Below, piece after piece: positions 17,007-26,323 of a DNA stretch of 64,000 nucleotides. Both the position numbers and the translations under genes were made by a program. The number at the start of each line of letters is the position of its first letter. The first letter of the stretch is position 1. Below the pieces are notes generated by a model. It was not told the DNA's origin. It saw nothing but the letters and a program-made list of their open reading frames with translations, and did not search any database. The stretch is from the NCBI GenBank assembly GCA_964573105.1, contig CAZNIS010000006.1:62001-126000 (forward strand), read 5' to 3'. The DNA is from CAKZSB01 sp964573105. GTDB taxonomy: Bacteria > Pseudomonadota > Gammaproteobacteria > Granulosicoccales > Granulosicoccaceae.

Positions 17007-19236
17007 TCGCCATCAGCCCGAGTATCAGCATGGATATCGGGCTGAGATTGCCCGCACCGCCACCGACGGTCACGCCGGTCGACGACGTGCCACCGCCACT
17101 TTGATCTGCAATGACGATGGGGTTGATCTGCTGCGGTTCCTCGACAAACGCTGACACGCTGCCGTAGAGGTCGGCGACCTTGGCGTTGTTGTTGTTCTGG
17201 ATATCGCGATAGCCGACTGGTTCGGCGTAGGCGGTCACGCTTTCACTGGTATCGATCGATTCGGGCAGGGCGATGGTGATCTGCTGATTGTCAATCGACT
17301 GAATCGCGCCAAACTGGCACAGCAGGCTGTCGTTATCAGTGGCACTGCAATTGTCGGGGAACTCGGCGCTGGCAATGTCCTTCATCTCGACCCGCAGATT
17401 GGCAGCCGGTACCGATCTGACCATATCGTTGTTCAACACACTAAGCTGAACCTCTTCGGGCGTAATGGCGCCGAAGTCAACGGCCAGATCAATCGCATCG
17501 CTGTGGCAACTGGTGTTGGCGAGCACGGTTGCAATTTCCTGTTTACTGCAACTTGAGAATGTCTGGTCGATCGCGCCGGAGAGGTGACGCGACATCAGGT
17601 TTCGGCCCTCGCCGCAGCTTGTGCTGTAGTCGTGATTCGCGCCCAGTGTGTGAGCCAGCTCGTGGGTGGACAACAATACCGGCTGGCTAAAAGGGGTCAC
17701 CACGCTGACATCGTAGCCGTCGGTCCGGCAGGCGGTGCCGATCCACGCAAGCCCGAGTGGTTCATCGCTGTTCTTGTTGCCGCTGAAAAGTGTTGCAAGG
17801 CCAATGTCACTGTTGGCAAGCACACTATTGCTAAGTCGGTAGTTTCGAAAGTTTCGCATCATGTCCACCATCTCGACGCGCCCGATATTCATCGTGTCGC
17901 GCGTGCGGTCAGCGATCACAATAACGGTTTCAATGTGTAGTGCGATGCCAAGTTCTTCGCGAAAGATACCGTCAGTGGTATTCAGGATGGACAATGCTTC
18001 CTGAAACCCGTTGCCGCCGTGGTAGTCGTTGTACTGGCTGTCGATAACCACACCCACGCGCGCAACGTGGGTCACGCCACCGGATTGCGTGTAATCGGCA
18101 TCGTATTGTCTGATGCTGCGCAGGTAGCTGTCGATGGCGTTGGTCTCGGGCGGTGCACCGTGCGCGTCGTCCTGTAAACTGGCGGCGTTGCCATCGATAT
18201 CACTGCGAAGCAGTGTGTTGTAGTCGCTGAGGGTGCCGGCTGTTGCCGCACCTATAAGCGGAATCCGCTCGCCCTGCACGGAAATCACACCGCTTAGCGT
18301 ATCGCCCTGTAAAGTCACGCGCGCCCAGGATTCAGCTTCGCCTTCGATGATCCCTTGCAGTGTTTCTACACTGGCGCTCTGCAGCGCGGCGTCGGCATCG
18401 CCGGATATTTCGGTGCCCTGTAGAATCGAGCTTGGCTTGACCAGCAACACATGGCGTTTGCCGCTGGCACTGACTGTCAGTCTGACAGGATAGTCTGTGT
18501 TGTCGGACTCTGTTCGCTCAATCACTTTTGCTGCATTGAGCTGTGCGTGCTCGATGCGCTTGAGTCGATCATCGCTGCGATCAAACCAGTAGCGTGAGCC
18601 TAGTGTACTGCGCGGCCAGTACAGATCGAACGACTTGATCGACATCGCCGTGTGGCGATCTCGAAGTTTGCCAAACAGATTGGCTGCCGCGTCATTGTTG
18701 CCCAATTGCTCTTGTGCGATCGCCTGGCTGTATAGCGCTGTGTCGAAATATCGACTCTCGGGAAAGTCTCGTTGCAGCGTTTCCATCGCCTCGCTGGCGG
18801 CGCCAAAATCGAACTCATCCATCATTTGGATGTAGCCGATCAGATAGCGGCTGTCGTCTCGCAGGCGGCTGTCGGGATAGTCAGTCAGCAGTGTGTTGAG
18901 CTTATCCAGCGCCGCGGGGATATTGTCCGCCGCGCGATCCGACAGCGCCTCGAGAAAGCGCTCGAGATCGGGGCCAGCGCCCAGTTTCTTCGCCTCTTCC
19001 AGAACTGGCATGCGTATCTTGACGTAGCGTTTTTCAGCACCGTGTGCCGCATCGCTGCCAATCCAGCTTCGATAGGCGTCGAGCGCGCCCGCATAGTCCC
19101 CTGATTGCTCCATCGATCGGGCAGATTCCAGCGTGCTGCCGACCGCCGGCCCGGTGGCAAGACACAACAGTGCCGTCGCCATTGCAGTGGCGCAAGCCGC
19201 GCGCCGTGCCAGTGATGTTGGATTGTTGCGATGCAT
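16972..19236 (-). CDS. Exported TPR/metzincin (reprolysin-like M12B) metalloprotease with GlyGly-CTERM-like tail
   Basis: About 754 residues. A signal peptide (ACATAMATALLCLATGPAVG) is followed by helical repeats at roughly 40-210 that look like TPR/Sel1-type units, for example FPESRYFDTALYSQAIAQEQ. The catalytic domain holds HELAHTLGANHD (zinc His 525, 529, 535; Glu 526) and a Met-turn in GRNLMS, the metzincin signature. The C-terminus runs Gly-rich spacer, hydrophobic helix (LSPISMLILGLMAI), then Arg residues, as in GlyGly-CTERM proteins cleaved by rhombosortase. Start at ATG 19236 is chosen because the signal peptide follows; no clear ribosome site is seen. The 3-prime end overlaps the HAD gene by 35 bases. 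Probably a surface-attached or released protease. Confidence 0.82.
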   Translation of the reverse strand: MHRNNPTSLARRAACATAMATALLCLATGPAVGSTLESARSMEQSGDYAGALDAYRSWIGSDAAHGAEKRYVKIRMPVLEEAKKLGAGPDLERFLEALSDRAADNIPAALDKLNTLLTDYPDSRLRDDSRYLIGYIQMMDEFDFGAASEAMETLQRDFPESRYFDTALYSQAIAQEQLGNNDAAANLFGKLRDRHTAMSIKSFDLYWPRSTLGSRYWFDRSDDRLKRIEHAQLNAAKVIERTESDNTDYPVRLTVSASGKRHVLLVKPSSILQGTEISGDADAALQSASVETLQGIIEGEAESWARVTLQGDTLSGVISVQGERIPLIGAATAGTLSDYNTLLRSDIDGNAASLQDDAHGAPPETNAIDSYLRSIRQYDADYTQSGGVTHVARVGVVIDSQYNDYHGGNGFQEALSILNTTDGIFREELGIALHIETVIVIADRTRDTMNIGRVEMVDMMRNFRNYRLSNSVLANSDIGLATLFSGNKNSDEPLGLAWIGTACRTDGYDVSVVTPFSQPVLLSTHELAHTLGANHDYSTSCGEGRNLMSRHLSGAIDQTFSSCSKQEIATVLANTSCHSDAIDLAVDFGAITPEEVQLSVLNNDMVRSVPAANLRVEMKDIASAEFPDNCSATDNDSLLCQFGAIQSIDNQQITIALPESIDTSESVTAYAEPVGYRDIQNNNNAKVADLYGSVSAFVEEPQQINPIVIADQSGGGTSSTGVTVGGGAGNLSPISMLILGLMAISQFRVLPRVR

Positions 19237-19460
19237 ATTATTATGGTTATCGGCCGGGCCCGGTTGCCGCGCAGTCAGCGACAGTGCGGCGGTGGACGTG
19301 GGTTGCCCTGTCTGTCTGGTGTCGGCTTTTGCGGGTCCAACTTGATCACTGGTGATCGGGATTGCCAATACGCCCGTGCGCGGGAGAGAACAGCCTGGTT
19401 ATTGCACACACAAGCGTTATCGCAACCCCGTGGCAAGCCCGCGGACTGTTGGGAGGGCCT

Positions 19461-21059
19461 TTGAACTCGTTCGCCAAATTGTTGTTGTCATGGGTTCTTG
19501 CACTGTGTGCGAGCGGATTGGCCGTGGCTGATGAAACACGGGTCTCTGCCATTGTTATCAATCGTCAAAACGTCTTCAGTGATGAGCAGGTGCGCGATCG
19601 CCTGATCTATCGCGCCGCCAATGCGGTACATCACACTACGCGCGAGCAGACGATCCTCTACCAAATCGGCATCGAGCCCGGCGATCGTGTAAGCGTTGAG
19701 GATGTCGCACAGATTGAGCGGCGGCTGCGCGAGTTGAATATTTTCGCAAGCGTCAGCGCCCGACTGGTAGAGGTAGATGGTCGGTGGCAGTTACATATCG
19801 ATACCCGTGATCAGCTCACCCTGATCGCCAGTGCATCCGGCCAGTTTGTCGGCGGCGTAGGCGAGGTTGGCCTGACCCTGGGCGAGCGCAATTTGCTGGG
19901 TTCCGGTGACAGTCTAACCGTTAGCTATTCGGGCAACACCCGAGATGAAACACTGGGCGCGATCAGCTATCGCGACCTGCATCTGGCCGATGGCAATCTG
20001 CGAGCGCAGTATCAGATCGGTCGCACCGAAGAGGGACAGTTCGGTGGCCTGCTGCTCAGTCGTCCGTTCAGAGATAGCTCGCAGCGACACTCATGGAGCC
20101 TGCGCGCCAACACAGAAACGCGCGATATCGACTATTACGACGACGCGCTTTCTGTAGTCCAGGTACCGGAGGAGAAATCGCAACTGGTCTACCGCTCGAC
20201 CTGGCGTCGCGGACCAAGCGCGCGCCAATGGCAACGCGGTTTTGCGCTCAGCGCCACGCAAACCGAGTATCAGCCGGCGCAAGGTGTCGATGCAGCGAAT
20301 CTCAGCGTGCCCGCTGACAATCGACTGCTGTTTGGTGGCGTTACGCTGGCGCAGGATCGACTGCGTGGGTATCGCAAGGTCTCGAATATCGACACCCTGG
20401 GTTATGTGCAGGATATCCGCCTGGCGACCACCTTCACGGTGACCGCCGGACTCAATCTGCGCGAGGATATCGGTGCCGAGTCGAGGCTTGAGCCTGTACT
20501 GCAGGTTGGCGCCTCACGCGCGCAGTCCGTCGGCGCACGGCAGTTGATTGCCGGCCGGGTGAACGCCAGCATCAGCCCGGTACCCGGTGCCGACGACAAC
20601 TGGTCGTATTCGGCCGCCTTGCACGCCTTTGCGTATCTGGGATCCAGGCAAACGCTGGCGCTGCGGCTTGATCTGCAGGTGGCAGACAATGGCGATCGAC
20701 TGCCCGCCCAGTTCACCCTCGGTGAGAGCAGCGGCTTGCGTGGCTACCCCGCGCGACAGTTCAGTGGCGAGCGTCTGCTGCGCCTCAATCTCGAGGATCG
20801 GATAAATACATCCTGGCACATTGGCCCGCTGGATATCGGCGCCATCGCTTTTTTCGATGCGGGCTGGCTGGCCGATCAGGGAGAGTCGCTGTCACTGGCC
20901 GGATCATCGGTGGGGCTGGGCCTGCGCCTGGGATCGAGCCCGCTGATGGGCGGTGCCGTCGTGCGCATGGATCTGGCTATGCCATTGACCAGCATCGATG
21001 GCGAACGCGAGCCGATGTTCTCGGTGGCGCTGGGGCAGGTCTTCGGGTTTCAACCCTGA
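19461..21059 (+). CDS. Omp85-family outer-membrane protein with a short POTRA region
   Basis: A 532-residue protein with a signal peptide (LLLSWVLALCASGLAVA), one or two POTRA-like segments at about 25-130 (RVSAIVINRQNVFSDEQVRD, then a short beta-alpha unit) and a surface-antigen barrel from about 140. ESSGLRGYPARQFSGE matches the conserved L6 RGY region of Omp85 proteins, and the chain ends in FGFQP with an aromatic near the terminus as barrel proteins do. The size is nearer TamA or two-partner transporters than BamA. Start TTG 19461 is preceded by GGGAGG at 19451-19456. It is divergent from the protease gene, 224 bp away. Its substrate is unknown. Confidence 0.78.
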   Translation: MNSFAKLLLSWVLALCASGLAVADETRVSAIVINRQNVFSDEQVRDRLIYRAANAVHHTTREQTILYQIGIEPGDRVSVEDVAQIERRLRELNIFASVSARLVEVDGRWQLHIDTRDQLTLIASASGQFVGGVGEVGLTLGERNLLGSGDSLTVSYSGNTRDETLGAISYRDLHLADGNLRAQYQIGRTEEGQFGGLLLSRPFRDSSQRHSWSLRANTETRDIDYYDDALSVVQVPEEKSQLVYRSTWRRGPSARQWQRGFALSATQTEYQPAQGVDAANLSVPADNRLLFGGVTLAQDRLRGYRKVSNIDTLGYVQDIRLATTFTVTAGLNLREDIGAESRLEPVLQVGASRAQSVGARQLIAGRVNASISPVPGADDNWSYSAALHAFAYLGSRQTLALRLDLQVADNGDRLPAQFTLGESSGLRGYPARQFSGERLLRLNLEDRINTSWHIGPLDIGAIAFFDAGWLADQGESLSLAGSSVGLGLRLGSSPLMGGAVVRMDLAMPLTSIDGEREPMFSVALGQVFGFQP

Positions 21060-21096
21060 CACCCGCAGAACGCGGCGTACGGTTTAGACTCGCGCT

Positions 21097-21482
21097 ATGA
21101 AATGGCATCTGGCCGTCCGGATAATGCTGGTGCTGACAACGCCTCTCCACACGGTCTACAACCTGCTGGTGCGCCAGTCGGTCTCGTTTGTGCCCGACAC
21201 CACGGCACTAATACCGCTACGATCGCACTGCAGCTGGTGGCCTTGAGCGTGTCTATCGTCTACCTCAGCTTGCTGGAACGCTCCGGCTCCGCCGTGTTTG
21301 GGCGGCCGATGGGTGCCTATGGCAGGGCGGTGGTCGCCGGGCTCGGCATAGGCGCGGCCAAAATCTGCTACTTTTATTTGTACACCGGTGTCGCCGGCGG
21401 AGATCCACTGCCAGTGGGTATCTCGCGCGGCTGTTTTCCGGTGCCGACCGATCGCTGTAGCGCCTCGATCAACGCAATCTAA
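21097..21482 (+). pseudogene. Possible small membrane protein interrupted by a frameshift
   Basis: The 432-base gap between the Omp85 and gamma-glutamyltransferase genes holds no clear family member. An ATG at 21097 opens a 49-codon frame (MKWHLAVRIMLVLTTPLHTV) ending at 21246. An overlapping frame, open to 21482, becomes hydrophobic where the first one ends (IALQLVALSVSIVYLSLLER, later AAKICYFYLY). Joined, they would give a membrane protein of about 125 residues, suggesting a frameshift or programmed slip. It could equally be chance in G+C-rich DNA. I do not recognise it. Confidence 0.3.
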
Positions 21483-21491
21483 CGGGATTCC

Positions 21492-23084
21492 ATGCTCCAA
21501 CCCAGACAATCCAGCCACGGTATGGTGGTCGCTCCCCATCATCTGGCGGCACAGGCCGGTGCGCGCGTGTTGCGCGAGGGCGGCAACGCGATCGAAGCGA
21601 TGCTGGCTGCAGCCAGTACCATTGCCGTGGTTTATCCACACATGAACAGCCTGGGTGGCGACAACTTCTGGCTGTTGCACGAGCCGGGTCAGTCACCTAT
21701 CGGTATCGATGCCTGTGGCGCAGCGGCTGGCGCTGCCAGTATCGACTGGTATCGAGGTAAAGGCCATGCAGCCATCCCGGGTCGTGGGCCGGAGGCGGCG
21801 CTGACCGTTGCCGGCGCGGTATCCGGCTGGCAGGCGGCGCACCGTCACAGTCAGGAGAAATGGGGTGGAACGCTGTCTTTCGAGCGCCTGTTCGAGGACG
21901 CCATTCACTATGCCGGGCACGGTGTGCCGGCGGCGGCAACGGTCGCCAACAATGCGGCGGGCAAGTTATCAGAACTGGCCGATCAGCCCGGCTTTGCCGA
22001 CACCTGGCTCAGTCAGGGTAAACCGCCGGCGCTGGGTGAGCGGATAGTCCAGGATCGTATCGCGCAAACGCTGCGCAAACTCGCATCGGACGGGCTGGAC
22101 AGTTTTTATCGGGGTGAGCTTGCGCGTGGAATGGCAGCTGATCTGGCGGCCAGCGGATCACCCATCTCATTGGATGATCTGAATGCCCATCAGTGCCTGA
22201 CCGTCGAGCCGTTGTCGCTGCAATTGGGCGGGCATCGCATCTACAACATGCCACCGCCAACACAGGGGCTCGCCTCGCTGATGTTGCTGGGCATATTCGA
22301 GCGACTCGGCATCGACAGCATCGACGATTTTGCCTACGTACACGGCCTGGTCGAGGCGACCAAACAGGCCTTTCGAATTCGCGATCGGCAGGTGTCTGAT
22401 CCAGCCTGGATGGCGCAGCCGGCCGAATCGTTTCTCGAGTCGGCATTGCTGGATGAACTGGCGGCGAACGTTGATCGCAAAACCGCGATGCCGTGGCCCG
22501 ATGCATCACCGCGCGGCGACACAGTCTGGCTCGGCGCGATCGACAGCAGTGGTCGTTCGGTCAGTTTCATACAAAGTATCTATTGGGAGTTTGGCTCCGG
22601 CGTGGTGCTGCCCGAGAGCGGCATCATCTGGCAAAACCGCGGCACCAGTTTCAGCCTCGATGAATCACACCACAATAGCCTGCAACCCGGCCGCCGGCCG
22701 TTCCACACCATACAACCGGCGTTTGCCGAGCTCGACGACGGTCGCGTCATGCCCTATGGCACCATGGGGGGCGAGGGTCAGCCGCAGACCCAGGCGATGC
22801 TGTTTTCGCGCTATGTGATGGGCGGTGTCGGCCTGCAACAGGCGATCACCGCTCCGCGCTGGCTGCTCGGTCGCACCTGGGGCAGCGAGCAAACCAATTT
22901 GCGGATCGAAAATCGCTTTGATCCCGCCGTCTTCGATGCGCTGCGCAACGCCGGGCACGATCTCGAAGTGATTGGCGATTTTGATGAAGTGATGGGCCAT
23001 GCCGGTGCGCTGGTACGCCATCCGTCCGGCCTGATCGAAGGCGCGTTTGATCCGCGCAGCGACGGTGATGCCTGCGCCGCCTGA
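21492..23084 (+). CDS. Gamma-glutamyltransferase-family protein
   Basis: A 530-residue Ntn hydrolase of the gamma-glutamyltranspeptidase family, which cleaves or transfers gamma-glutamyl groups or related acyl amides. ARVLREGGNAIEAMLAA and NSLGGDNFWLLHEP fit the large subunit. The self-cleaving Thr is predicted at 344 in GDTVWLGAIDSSG, and GTMGGEGQPQTQAML corresponds to the late Gly-rich motif. No signal peptide is visible, so it should be cytoplasmic, unlike periplasmic Ggt. It heads a group with a desulfurase-like and a CBS-like gene, so an amino-acid or thiol conjugate is possible. ATG 21492 is the natural start. Confidence 0.85.
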   Translation: MLQPRQSSHGMVVAPHHLAAQAGARVLREGGNAIEAMLAAASTIAVVYPHMNSLGGDNFWLLHEPGQSPIGIDACGAAAGAASIDWYRGKGHAAIPGRGPEAALTVAGAVSGWQAAHRHSQEKWGGTLSFERLFEDAIHYAGHGVPAAATVANNAAGKLSELADQPGFADTWLSQGKPPALGERIVQDRIAQTLRKLASDGLDSFYRGELARGMAADLAASGSPISLDDLNAHQCLTVEPLSLQLGGHRIYNMPPPTQGLASLMLLGIFERLGIDSIDDFAYVHGLVEATKQAFRIRDRQVSDPAWMAQPAESFLESALLDELAANVDRKTAMPWPDASPRGDTVWLGAIDSSGRSVSFIQSIYWEFGSGVVLPESGIIWQNRGTSFSLDESHHNSLQPGRRPFHTIQPAFAELDDGRVMPYGTMGGEGQPQTQAMLFSRYVMGGVGLQQAITAPRWLLGRTWGSEQTNLRIENRFDPAVFDALRNAGHDLEVIGDFDEVMGHAGALVRHPSGLIEGAFDPRSDGDACAA

Positions 23085-23113
23085 TGGCATAAACACAGAA
23101 CGGGACTGGTCAA

Positions 23114-24319
23114 GTGAAAGACAACTACTACTTTGACAACGCCGCCACCACCTGGCCCAAACCCGAGCCGGTCTATCAGTTTATGGATCGCTTTTTTCGC
23201 TCGCACGGGGTGAATCCCGGCCGTTCCGGTTCTCAACTGGCGGTCGAGGCCGAGCAGATGATCGTCGAGACGCGATCGCTGCTCGCGCAGTTTTTCGGTT
23301 TTGGCGGGGATCCGGCGCGGGTGGTCTTTACCCTAAACGCGACTGACTCGCTGAACATCGCGATTCGCGGCCTGGTCGATGCCGGCGATCACGTGATCAT
23401 CAGCCAGCTGGAACACAATGCCGTGCTGCGCACCACCAATCACCTGGAGCGCGACTTTGGCGTCGCCGTGAGCCGTGTCGGTCACGGTGAGGAAGGCTAT
23501 CTGGATCTGGCGGCGCTTGCATCGGCGGTTCAGCCCAACACGAAAGCTATCGTGCTGAACCACGCCTCCAATGTGCTTGGCACGGTACAGGATCTGGCCG
23601 CGGTGGGAGAACTGGCGCGCAGCTGTGGTGCCTGTTTTATCGTCGATACGGCGCAGACTGCCGGCGTCGTGCCGATTGATATGCAGCGTGACGGCATTGG
23701 CGTGCTGACGTTTACCGGCCACAAAGGTCTGTTCGGACCCATGGGTGTCGGCGGCATGATCGTCGCCGAAGACGTTGAATTGCGCGCACCGCGCTTTGGT
23801 GGCACCGGGGTCAACTCCGAGTCGCCGTTTCAGCCCGATGGTTACCCGCATCGGCTTGAGGCTGGCACCTTGTCAATGCCGGGTGTTGCAGGTTTGCACG
23901 CAGCGCAGAAATGGTTCGCCGAGCTGGGCGCCAAACAGCTGGGTGCCGAAGGCGATCACAAGGCGCTGTGCACGGCCGCGATCCACCATATTCACGACAC
24001 AGAAATGGAGCATGTCAATCGCATTGCGGCAGGTCTTGCGCAAATCGACAAAGTACATCTGCTCGGCAGTCAGGCTGAGGGTCAGGCGCGGGTCTCGACG
24101 CTGAGCTTTCTGGTCGATGGTACACCGGCGCAGCAGATGTCCGAGATGCTCGATGCGGACTATCATATTAGTGTTCGCGCAGGGCTACACTGTGCCCCTC
24201 TGGTACACAAGAGCTTTCAAACGATTGCCGCCGGCGGGGCAGTGCGTGTATCGCCGGGTTATTTCACCGAGGCTGCAGACGTCGATCATCTGCTGGAGGC
24301 GATTGGCGATCTGATTTGA
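23114..24319 (+). CDS. Cysteine desulfurase-like class V aminotransferase
   Basis: A 401-residue PLP enzyme of the NifS/SufS-like family. FDNAATTWPKPEPV opens the chain; the PLP-binding Lys is in TFTGHKGLFGPMG near residue 200; the Cys of LHCAPLVHKS matches the catalytic Cys that takes sulfur from cysteine. It resembles the cysteine-desulfurase relatives seen near selenium and sulfur genes more than IscS. Start is GTG 23114; no ATG is in a suitable place. It is 29 bases after the gamma-glutamyltransferase gene and 112 bases before the CBS-like gene, so the three may be one sulfur-amino-acid unit. No isc or suf genes are present. Confidence 0.85.
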   Translation: MKDNYYFDNAATTWPKPEPVYQFMDRFFRSHGVNPGRSGSQLAVEAEQMIVETRSLLAQFFGFGGDPARVVFTLNATDSLNIAIRGLVDAGDHVIISQLEHNAVLRTTNHLERDFGVAVSRVGHGEEGYLDLAALASAVQPNTKAIVLNHASNVLGTVQDLAAVGELARSCGACFIVDTAQTAGVVPIDMQRDGIGVLTFTGHKGLFGPMGVGGMIVAEDVELRAPRFGGTGVNSESPFQPDGYPHRLEAGTLSMPGVAGLHAAQKWFAELGAKQLGAEGDHKALCTAAIHHIHDTEMEHVNRIAAGLAQIDKVHLLGSQAEGQARVSTLSFLVDGTPAQQMSEMLDADYHISVRAGLHCAPLVHKSFQTIAAGGAVRVSPGYFTEAADVDHLLEAIGDLI

Positions 24320-24431
24320 GCGCCGGTCAGCCAGGGCTTTATTGCTACAATGCGGGATTGAATTCCGTACCCTTAACACCGCACGTCGGCGGCCCGCAGT
24401 GGCGCCGGCTGACAGACATCAGCCAATTGAT

Positions 24432-25811
24432 ATGAAAATACTCGATTCCATCGTCGACACGATCGGCGATACGCCCCTGGTTCGACTCAACAGCGTCAAT
24501 CGCGGCATCCCCGGCAATATTATCGTTAAGGTCGAGTATTTTAATCCGGGCAACTCCATGAAGGACCGGATGGCGCTGAAAATGATCGAGGATGCCGAAA
24601 AGGCCGGCGATCTCAAACCGGGCGGCACCATCATCGAAGGCACCTCTGGCAATACCGGCATGGGGCTGGCACTGGGCGCGATTGCCAAGGGCTATAAATG
24701 TATCTTCACCCTGGCTGACAAACAGTCGCAGGAAAAAATGGACATCCTGCGCGCCGTGGGCGCGGAAGTCATCGTCTGCCCGACCAGCGTACCGCCTGAG
24801 GATCCGCGCTCTTATTATTCGGTTGCGCAGCAACTGCACGCCGACACCCCGAATTCGATCTACCCGAATCAATACGACAACCCGGCCAACGCCCAGGCGC
24901 ACTACGAGTCCACTGGTCCGGAAATCTGGCGCGACACCGACGGCAAGGTTACGCATTACGCGGCTGGTGTTGGCACGGGCGGCAGCATGTGCGGCGTGGC
25001 TCGTTATCTCAAAGAGCAAAACCCCGACATCATGACGCTCGGCATCGACACCTATGGTTCGGTATTCAAGAAGTACAAAGAGACCGGCGTGTTCGATGAA
25101 AACGAAATCTACCCGTACATGACCGAGGGCATTGGTGAGGACATCCTGCCGAAGAACGTCGATTTCGATGTCATCGATCAGTTCGTCAAGGTCACCGACA
25201 AGGACTCGGCCATCATGACGCGCCGCCTCGCACGCGAGGAGGGATTGTTTGTTGGCTGGTCCTGTGGCTCGGCAGTGGCAGGCGCGCTGGAGTGGGCGCG
25301 CGACAACCTCAGCGACGACGACCTGATGGTGATTATCCTGCCGGATCACGGCACGCGCTATCTGGGCAAGATCTACAACGACAGCTGGATGAAAGACCAC
25401 GGCTTTCTGGAAGAGCGAGACTACGCGACGGCCAGAGATATCGTCTCTGCCGACAGTGCGGCCGATGGCTCGATGCTCAGCGTCGATCACAAGACCACGG
25501 TCAGCGAGGCGGTGGTGCGATTGACGCAGGCTAACGTGTCGCAGGCGCCGGTCAGCGACGGCGATGACTTCGTCGGCAGCCTGGTCGATTCCAAACTACT
25601 GAGCGCGATGATCGACGACCCGCAGGTACGCGATCAACCTGTATCAGCCGTTATGGGCAAGCCGTTTCAGGTGGTGCCGCTGGATACCACGCTCGATGTG
25701 CTGGCCTCAATGATCACGCGCGAGAACCCGGCCGTGCTGGTACCGCTGCGCGGCGGTGGAGTACGGATTATCACGCAGCACGATGTATTAAAAGCGATGA
25801 CCGAGGTCTAG
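24432..25811 (+). CDS. cbs: Cystathionine beta-synthase / cysteine synthase with CBS domains
   Basis: A 459-residue fold-type II PLP enzyme. The PLP Lys is in NPGNSMKDRMALKM near residue 43, the phosphate loop is GTSGNTGMGLAL, and VGTGGSMCGVARYL follows. From about residue 335 a pair of CBS domains is present (SMLSVDHKTTVSEAVVRLTQ onward), as in bacterial cystathionine beta-synthases. It should condense serine, or an activated serine, with homocysteine or sulfide in the cytoplasm; sequence alone does not separate the two. ATG 24432 matches the family N-terminus; the open frame upstream does not. Confidence 0.9.
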   Translation: MKILDSIVDTIGDTPLVRLNSVNRGIPGNIIVKVEYFNPGNSMKDRMALKMIEDAEKAGDLKPGGTIIEGTSGNTGMGLALGAIAKGYKCIFTLADKQSQEKMDILRAVGAEVIVCPTSVPPEDPRSYYSVAQQLHADTPNSIYPNQYDNPANAQAHYESTGPEIWRDTDGKVTHYAAGVGTGGSMCGVARYLKEQNPDIMTLGIDTYGSVFKKYKETGVFDENEIYPYMTEGIGEDILPKNVDFDVIDQFVKVTDKDSAIMTRRLAREEGLFVGWSCGSAVAGALEWARDNLSDDDLMVIILPDHGTRYLGKIYNDSWMKDHGFLEERDYATARDIVSADSAADGSMLSVDHKTTVSEAVVRLTQANVSQAPVSDGDDFVGSLVDSKLLSAMIDDPQVRDQPVSAVMGKPFQVVPLDTTLDVLASMITRENPAVLVPLRGGGVRIITQHDVLKAMTEV

Positions 25812-25829
25812 TTCGGCGTCGATTGCATC

Positions 25830-26315
25830 GTGGACGGTGAGGCGGGTCGTTCCAGGCCAGGCGTCTGCCTTTGCATAGCCTGGCTCGGCGCCGTCATCGG
25901 TTGTAGCAGCGAAAAAAATCCATCGCTGGAAAAGCTCGCCGATGTCGTGCCCTGTGATGCTGCGGGGCCGTCCGGTTTTTTACTCCACACCGACGAACCT
26001 TCATTAAAACGTTGGGCGCAAGCCCGGCAAGCAATGTTTTCCACGGCTGTCGATTTTGATCAGTACCTGGTGTTGATCGCCGATTTCGGTGAACTGCCTA
26101 ACCCCGCCTGGACGATCGAGTTACGTGCACCCGCTGCCGTGGTAGTGGACGATATAGCGCGGGTAAGTATCGGGCTTGTCGCTCCACCGGCTGGTCGCAG
26201 AGTAATTCAGAAAGTCAGTCACCCCTGTGCAGTCTATCGAGTGGCGCGTGGGGGATTTAGTCAACTGGAGCTGGTCGACGGCGATCAAAGCCTGGCGCGT
26301 TTTGCGATCGACTAG
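25830..26315 (+). CDS. Probable lipoprotein with PrcB-like C-terminal domain
   Basis: About 161 residues from GTG 25830, 19 bases after the cbs gene. The N-terminus has a hydrophobic run ending in a lipobox-like VIGCSS, so it may be lipid-anchored. The C-terminal half (YLVLIADFGELPNPAWTIEL, then VSIGLVAPPAGRRVIQKVSH) has the alternating-strand pattern of PrcB_C domains, ending in a proline-rich turn, a conserved His-Pro and a short final strand. Function unknown. A later start would lose the lipobox. The reading frame is supported by the domain pattern rather than by a clear ribosome site. Confidence 0.55.
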   Translation: MDGEAGRSRPGVCLCIAWLGAVIGCSSEKNPSLEKLADVVPCDAAGPSGFLLHTDEPSLKRWAQARQAMFSTAVDFDQYLVLIADFGELPNPAWTIELRAPAAVVVDDIARVSIGLVAPPAGRRVIQKVSHPCAVYRVARGGFSQLELVDGDQSLARFAID

Positions 26316-26323
26316 CTGCGCGC

